Shown piece by piece: positions 49,516-54,186 of a stretch of DNA of 54,186 nucleotides. Source of the stretch: Phycisphaerae bacterium (lineage in GTDB: Bacteria > Planctomycetota > Phycisphaerae > Tepidisphaerales > Tepidisphaeraceae). The notes beneath the pieces are model-generated. The model saw nothing but the letters and a program-made list of their open reading frames with translations, searched no databases and had not been told where the DNA came from. The stretch's first letter is position 1. Each line of letters begins with the position of its first letter. Location: positions 1,226 to 55,411 of the forward strand of contig JAUJNJ010000049.1 in assembly GCA_030448225.1 (NCBI GenBank), given 5' to 3'. The translations under genes and the position numbers were made by a program.

Positions 49516-50897
49516 ACCTCAATCTCTTCCACCCGCCGTGGAGGAAACGGCCGTAGATGAGGATGCCGCGGATCATGAGTTCGGCAGCACGCACCAGATG
49601 GCGACGAGGCCGAGCTTGAAGTAGAGCACGATGACCAGCACCCCCAGCAGCCGCAGCAGCAGCACGCTGGCGAGGTTAATCACCATGGCGGCCACCGTGT
49701 CGCCCGCCGCGGAGGCGTGCCGTCGAAGACCATCGTCGCCGCGAAGCCCGGCTGGATGAACCCGGCGATGAACAGGCACTTGGCCGCCAGCGCGATGATG
49801 TCCGGGTCGTCGCTGAGGAACGACGCGAACGCCTGCGGGACCAGCACGAACCCAAGGCCCCACGCCCCCATCCAGCCGATGGCCACACGTACGCGAGGTA
49901 CGCCTCCCGACTCGGGCGGGGTCCTTGCGCCCCGAGGCTCTGGCCGACGGCGTCGCCGCCGCCGTCGCGACGGCGAAGCCGCCCATGAAGCTGATGCTCT
50001 CGAGGCGGATCGTGATGATGTGGGCCGACCCCGCCACGTTCGTCGCGTCGAGGCGGTTGATCAGGATGACGATGCCGAACTGCGCGGCCAGGAGATCAGG
50101 TTCTGCGCGCCGCTCGGCAGGCCGATCCGCAGGATGCGCGCATCGTGTGCCAGTGCGGCCGGAGCCGGTGCAGGTGCAGCCGCACCCCGCCGCGGCCGCA
50201 CGAGCATCGCGAACTGCAGCACGCCGGCGTACGCCGTCACCGTCCCGATCGCGATGCCTTGGAAGCCCAGTTCCGGCAGGCCGAACAGCCCGCGGGCGAG
50301 GCCGATGCTGAGGACGGCGTTGGTCCCGTCGACGAGCACCATCGAGATCGCGGGCGTCATCGTGTCGCCGGCGCCGCGCAGGCAGGCGTTGGCGGCGAAC
50401 AGGAACGTGCTGAACGGCAGCGAGATCCCCAGCGCGCGGATGTAAAACAGCGCGTAGTCATGGGCGTCGCCGGTGAGGCCGGTGGCGGCCGCGATCGGGC
50501 GGGCGAAGACGATCGCGCCGAGCGAGAGCGTGACGCCCAGCAGCACGGCGGCCGTCGCACTCTGCCCGCAGACGCTGTTGGCGAGCGACCGATGCTTGGC
50601 GCCGATCGCCCGCGCGATAACGGCCGTGCTGCCGGTGGCGATCGTCGCGACGATCAGCCCGATGAACCACAGCACGTACGCCACCGACCCCACCGCCGCC
50701 GTCGCCGCCGCCGCGTTCTCGCGCAAATGGCCTGCGACGTAGACGTCGGTCAGCCCGACGAGCATGTGCAGCAGGTTCTCGGCCAGGATCGGCAGCGCGA
50801 GCAGCACGAGCTGGAGGAACAGCGCCCGCTCCGCCGGCTTGGCCGGCGGCGCGTCATCGACTGTCGGTAAAGTGTCCGCCGCCTCCGCCCGCGTCAT
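49512..50897 (-). CDS. MATE family efflux transporter (frameshifted)
   Basis: About 462 residues, the normal length of a 12-helix cation-coupled drug or metabolite exporter. The first half is intact from MTRAEAADTLPTVDDAPP, with helices such as LFLQLVLLALPILAENLLHMLVGLTDVYVAGHL, GSVAYVLWFIGLIVATIATGSTAVIARAIGAKH and RALGISLPFSTFLFAANACLRGAGDTMTP. The second half, below 50095, needs about five small indel corrections (LIRLDATNVAGSAHIITIRLESISFMGG, AIGWMGAWGLGFVLVPQAFASFLS, FIAGFIQPGFAATMVFDG). The corrected C-terminus (ELMIRGILIYGRFLHGGWKR) ends at a stop inside the palindrome. The start lacks a clear binding site. The substrate is unknown. Confidence 0.88.
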
Positions 50898-51276
50898 GGG
50901 AGCGGGATGATAGGCGACGCGACGGCGCAGCCGCCACCGGGCTGCCGGAGGACGGGCGTCCCCCCGTTTCCCCAGACGAACGGGAGCCCGCGTCACCGTA
51001 GAGCGAGCAATCGCCTCGAACACGCCGGGGCAGAGCGCAGCGCCGCCCCGGATCGGACAGGCGAGTGGCGCTGCACGTGGAGCATCCGGGCTGGAGCGCG
51101 TGACCTGCGAGCGTCGGTTCGCGAACGTTCCGCGGTCGCGGCGGGCAATCCCACCGGCTAAATGGAGGCGTTACACGTTGCGCATCGCTGAAGGAGCCGA
51201 CCGTTTCCCAATCCGTGTCCGTGAGAGCGGAATTGATTGTTCGCGACGAAACGCTGGAGAACCTTGGCCCGAGCGC
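50898..51276. other. Intergenic region with two dispersed repeats
   Basis: No gene is seen. 51019-51055 holds the second copy of the CACGCCGGGGCAGAGCG unit (first copy at 26600-26635). 51141-51165 holds the third, degenerate copy of GCGGGCAA-GCCCGCCGGCTAAATG (here GCGGGCAATCCCACCGGCTA). Both units in one gap suggest a site that accumulates such elements. Confidence 0.6.
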
Positions 51277-51789
51277 TTACCGCCGGTGGGCGAGGGCGGG
51301 CAGCGCGAACCGCGAGCGGATGCGGTTGGCGGCGGTCCAGAGTTCCGGCTCGTTCTCGAGCAGCTTGATGACCGTCGTCGTCGACACGCCGAGGTTGACC
51401 GCGACGGCCGCCGGGTTGCCGGCGAGCGCCTCGAGCAGGTCGAGCACGAGCCCCACCGTCGCCCCGTAGTGCGGGTGGCGGTGCGAGACCTCGACGCGCG
51501 TGTCGCGGCGGATCGCGAGGAACCAGTCGGGCGGCTCGAAGTGGAGCAGGTCGACCGGCTCGCGCACGTCGGCCGCGAGGCGCAGCCGCAGGCGGCGGAA
51601 GGCGTAGAGCTTGTTCTCCGCGAGCGACCGCGACTCGGTGGCGCTGACGCTCACCCCCGTCGGCACGTGCGTGAGGCGGACGGAGTTCGACGTCTTGTTC
51701 CGCTTCTGACCGCCCGGTCCGGACCCGCGGAACAGGTCGAGGCGGGACTCGGCGAGCAGTTGGTCGTCGGTTAGGAATCGCGGTGACAT
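51277..51789 (-). CDS. Release-factor-like (GGQ) protein with helical C-terminal extension
   Basis: A 170-residue class I release-factor domain. LDLFRGSGPGGQKRNKTSNSVRLTHVPTGVSVSATESRSLAENKLYAFRRLRLRL is the GGQ domain that triggers peptidyl-tRNA hydrolysis, as in ArfB/PrfH-type proteins. In place of the basic mRNA-channel tail of ArfB the C-terminal 70 residues carry a helical segment, AVAVNLGVSTTTVIKLLENEPELWTAANRIR, that looks like a helix-turn-helix. I have seen proteins of this layout called 'peptide chain release factor-like'; their role is not settled. The start ATG 51789 fits the domain; no strong binding site. The frame is intact. Confidence 0.8.
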   Translation of the reverse strand: MSPRFLTDDQLLAESRLDLFRGSGPGGQKRNKTSNSVRLTHVPTGVSVSATESRSLAENKLYAFRRLRLRLAADVREPVDLLHFEPPDWFLAIRRDTRVEVSHRHPHYGATVGLVLDLLEALAGNPAAVAVNLGVSTTTVIKLLENEPELWTAANRIRSRFALPALAHRR

Positions 51790-51917
51790 CGTCGCGGAGA
51801 TGGTAGTCGGCGGCGCGGGCGGGCGAGGGCGGCTCACGAGGGTCGCCGGTGCCAGAACCCGTCGCTCCGACAACGATCAGCGCGGCGATCCGTCCACCGG
51901 CCCCGCCCTTCCCGCGT

Positions 51918-52352
51918 TCACCGCCGCCGGCTGAACAGCCAGCCGACCGATTCGCGAATGTTCTGCTCCTTGTAGTCGCGGAACTCGCCGGCGTCGAAGA
52001 AGACGCCGTAGCAGACCGTGCACGACTCGAAGCCGATGTGCGGCTGCTGGTGGTCGGTCATCCGGATCATCTGCGTGTGGCAGACCGGGCACTGCACCTT
52101 CCCGGGGGTCGCCGGCGCGGCGGCGGCGGCGGCGGGCGGCGGCGGCGGCCCGACGTCGATCTGCTCGGCCCCCTCCACCGCGCGCAGCCGCTCCTGCTCG
52201 CGCGCGTCGAACCAGAGGCCCTTGCACTGCACGCAGCGATCCACCGTGATCCCCGCGAACGTCACCTTCTCCATGGCGGCCGTGCACTTGGGGCACCGCA
52301 GCGCCTTGAGCTCGTCCCGCGTCTGGCCGGCAATGTTGGTCATGCGGGGCAT
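51918..52352 (-). CDS. Zinc-ribbon protein (zf-TFIIB type), paralogue of 8370-8879
   Basis: A 144-residue protein with two zinc ribbons. The first, LRCPKCTAAMEKVTFAGITVDRCVQCKGLWFDAREQERLRAV, and the second, VQCPVCHTQMIRMTDHQQPHIGFESCTVCYGVFFDAGEFRDY, are joined by a Pro/Ala linker (GPPPPPAAAAAAPATPG). Each has CxxC...CxxC and the W/F-FDA-E motif of zf-TFIIB. The function is unknown; nucleic-acid or protein binding is possible. Either ATG 52352 or ATG 52343 may be the start, and neither has a clear binding site. The frame is intact. Confidence 0.82.
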   Translation of the reverse strand: MPRMTNIAGQTRDELKALRCPKCTAAMEKVTFAGITVDRCVQCKGLWFDAREQERLRAVEGAEQIDVGPPPPPAAAAAAPATPGKVQCPVCHTQMIRMTDHQQPHIGFESCTVCYGVFFDAGEFRDYKEQNIRESVGWLFSRRR

Positions 52353-52398
52353 TCTAAAGCGTCGACTAAATTCGGGCAGCGGGCGAAGATGGACGCGT

Positions 52399-53160
52399 TC
52401 ATCGACGTGACGGGGCCGATTCACCTTCTACCATGCTGCGGTAGGTCTCCTCGTCTACCCACTTCCGTTCTGCCTCGACCAAAACCGTCTCCGCCCGGCC
52501 GCCCGAGATGACGGAGATGCTCTTGCTGAGGCCGTGCCGCCCGTACGCGTCGACGACAATGTGCACGGGCGGACCGTGCAGCTTGATCTCAAGTTGGTCG
52601 GCCGGCCGGCGGGGGAACCGCGACCGAACGCCAATCTGGGACCACCCCTCCTTCGCGATCTGATCTGACGAGTACCGAAACTTCGCGCCGACGCGCAACG
52701 CCTCGTCCGGAGACAGTTGTTCGACCGTCGACCCGGTCCAATGCCATACGGTCGGCGGGGTCCCGCCCTGAAACGCGTAAAGGGACCCCTCGATCGGCAC
52801 CATGGAACCGGCGAAGAAGAAGTCGTTCAACTGATACCTATGGATCTGGCCCCCCCGGCAATGTACGACGATCGTGTCCTCACGCCGCCCGACGGCAAGC
52901 GGCGGCGCGGCCCACCCGAGAACGATCTCCTGCGCCGAGCGTCCCACGTACTTCAGGAGCGACCCTGACCAGCCCGAGTTGGCGACGCCGATGAACACGT
53001 AGCATTCGTCGTCGCGCCAGATCGCGTCGATCCCTCGGAATTGCTGAACGACGCTCGTCTGCGGAACGAGCAGAAGCACGCCAACGACCGCCACGAAGGC
53101 GGCGACGCTCCATGAGAGTCGACGTCGCCAACGAAGCCCGTTGGATGGCGGTCGAATCAC
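52399..53160 (-). CDS. Single-pass membrane protein of unknown function
   Basis: A 253-residue protein with a basic N-terminus and one membrane helix (SWSVAAFVAVVGVLLLVPQ at residues 16-34). The extracytoplasmic part looks beta-rich, with repeated short strands (WRDDECYVFIGVANSGWSGS, EDTIVVHCRGGQIHRYQL, TPPTVWHWTGSTVEQLSPDEA), perhaps a small propeller or sandwich. I recognise no family. The start is GTG at 53160, with GGAGATGAA just upstream; it begins one base after the mqnC stop, so the two are probably co-transcribed. The frame is intact. Confidence 0.75.
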   Translation of the reverse strand: MIRPPSNGLRWRRRLSWSVAAFVAVVGVLLLVPQTSVVQQFRGIDAIWRDDECYVFIGVANSGWSGSLLKYVGRSAQEIVLGWAAPPLAVGRREDTIVVHCRGGQIHRYQLNDFFFAGSMVPIEGSLYAFQGGTPPTVWHWTGSTVEQLSPDEALRVGAKFRYSSDQIAKEGWSQIGVRSRFPRRPADQLEIKLHGPPVHIVVDAYGRHGLSKSISVISGGRAETVLVEAERKWVDEETYRSMVEGESAPSRR

Positions 53161-53161
53161 T

Positions 53162-54186
53162 TCATCTCCCCCCGAGAATCGGCAACTGCACCTTCACGCT
53201 CGTGTCGGCGCCGTCGTCGAGGCCGGGGGCGGCGCCGACGAACTCCTTGTCGATCTTGCGGACGTTGCGCATCGGCGGCGCGGGGAGGGGTTGGAGGTCG
53301 GGGCCGTCGGGGCCGTCGTGGCGCTTCAGGACGTTGTAGGACTGGTCGCGCTGGGCGGGCACCCAGCCGGCGTCGCGGATGAGGCGGCAGATCTCGCGGG
53401 CCTCGAGGCGGTAGGTCGTGCCGGCGGCGCTGACGACGTTCTCCTCCATCATCACGCTGCCCATGTCGTTGGCCCCGAAGTAGAGCGCGAGCTGGCCGAC
53501 CTTCGGGCCCATCGTCACCCAACTGCTCTGGAGCGACGGGACGTTGTCGAGGTAGAGCCGGGCGATCGCCAGCGTGCGGAGGTACTCGTCGGCCCCGGCC
53601 ATCCGGACGACGCGGCCGCGGAGAATGTCCTCGTTCGTGCTGTCGTCGAACGGACCGTAGGTGTCCGGGTCCCACTCCTTGGCCCGGCCGAGCGGCGTGT
53701 TCTCCCGCTGGAACGGCCAGTGTATGAAGGCGGTGTAACTGCCGGTTGGGGGAATGTTGATAGCCGGGAGGAATTGTCTGAGACCTTGCGAAGACGCCCG
53801 GGGTGACGCGCGCGATCTCACGGATCTTCCCCATTGATTCAGCGATGAACTTGTTCTCGCGGCTCGCACGGACCGCGTGGGCGTAATCTTGCATATCGCG
53901 GATCGCGGCCATGTGCTCGACCCGCTCGCGGACGAACTCGATGTGGCCGATCATCATCGTCGCCGAGGTGTTCAGGCCCTCCTCGTGCGCGACGCGCATC
54001 ACGCGGAGCCAGTCGTCGCCGGTGGCCTTGCCGATGCCGATGCGGCGGCGGACGCGGCGAGGGCGAAGATCTCGCCGCCGCCGCCGAGGATCGTGTCGAG
54101 GCCGGCCGCGTGCAGGCGGCGGATGATCTCGCGCACGTCCATGTTGAAGAACCGCTCGAACTCGACGAACTCCGGCGGGCTGAAGG
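53162..54186 (-). CDS. mqnC: Cyclic dehypoxanthinyl futalosine synthase-like radical SAM enzyme, partial (frameshifted)
   Basis: The C-terminal 340 residues of a futalosine-pathway radical SAM protein; the CxxxCxxC cluster motif lies beyond the window edge. FSPPEFVEFERFFNMDVREIIRRLHAAGLDTILGGGGEI at the edge has the family's GGGGEI loop. RVAHEEGLNTSATMMIGHIEFVRERVEHM follows, then INIPPTGSYTAFIHWPFQRENTPLG (the (F/Y)xPWxFQxxNTxLG-type motif of MqnC) and GQLALYFGANDMGSVMMEENVV. Indels at about 54035 and 53760 split the frame. It ends VKVQLPILGGR, TGA at 53162. MqnC cyclises dehypoxanthine futalosine in menaquinone synthesis. MqnE is the alternative, less likely. Confidence 0.85.

Overview
The window is very GC-rich DNA from a bacterium that I would place in the Planctomycetota, most likely near the Phycisphaerae. 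This is inferred from gene content: two DUF1080 proteins beside a Gfo/Idh/MocA dehydrogenase and a xylose-isomerase-like TIM barrel, a short membrane protein ending in the planctomycete 'GYDxRA..GRCPECG' zinc motif, ATP synthase b and c subunits with signal peptides, and a pseudopilin-like protein ending in DGHV. No rRNA, tRNA, CRISPR array, insertion sequence or prophage was seen.

Layout. 0-11 kb: the end of a vanadium-haloperoxidase-like protein, a GAF-SpoIIE phosphatase, a DUF4864 protein, an endonuclease III relative, GmhA, a DUF900 hydrolase, a GYF-AIM24 protein, a zinc-ribbon protein, small membrane and unknown proteins, and an SDR oxidoreductase. 11.3-19.9 kb (minus strand): a carbohydrate module (two DUF1080, Gfo/Idh, sugar isomerase) with CrcB, a peroxiredoxin and a long coiled-coil lipoprotein. 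20.2-26.2 kb (plus): Hsp20, Lon, a STAS protein, MgtC and a PDZ membrane protein. 26.7-33.4 kb (minus): an unknown membrane protein with a lipocalin-like end, a membrane-fused GspE-like protein with ruined nucleotide-binding motifs, a poorly resolved gene and a GT39-type glycosyltransferase. 34-39.9 kb (plus): an ATP synthase operon, AtpZ/I-a-c-b-delta-alpha, that stops at a strong terminator after alpha, without gamma, beta or epsilon. 40.3-54.2 kb: a Ser/Thr kinase, a pseudopilin-like protein overlapping xseA, a GNAT, MgtE, MetK, QueG, DUF1992, a MATE pump, a release-factor-like protein, a second zinc ribbon, an unknown membrane protein and the end of MqnC.

Two features cut across the window. 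First, many genes are broken by one- or two-base indels, often in G/C runs, patchily distributed (about 12-19, 22.4-33, 37.8-38.9, 40.4-43, 48-50 and 53.7 kb) while genes between are intact. This looks like residual long-read consensus error, not mass pseudogenisation, so I give disrupted genes their reconstructed limits. Second, intergenic regions carry many long palindromes whose arms are short tandem repeats (units such as ACCACGGAGAC, ACCACGAAGGC, GTGCGTA, AATGACC, GGTCAAG). They occur in most gaps of the atp operon, sit directly behind stop codons, and in three cases appear to supply the stop codon.

The strongest leads for something undescribed are the palindrome system in the atp operon, the degenerate membrane-anchored GspE-like protein with its unknown neighbour, and the Lon protease whose catalytic serine reads as alanine and whose pre-Walker linker looks replaced.
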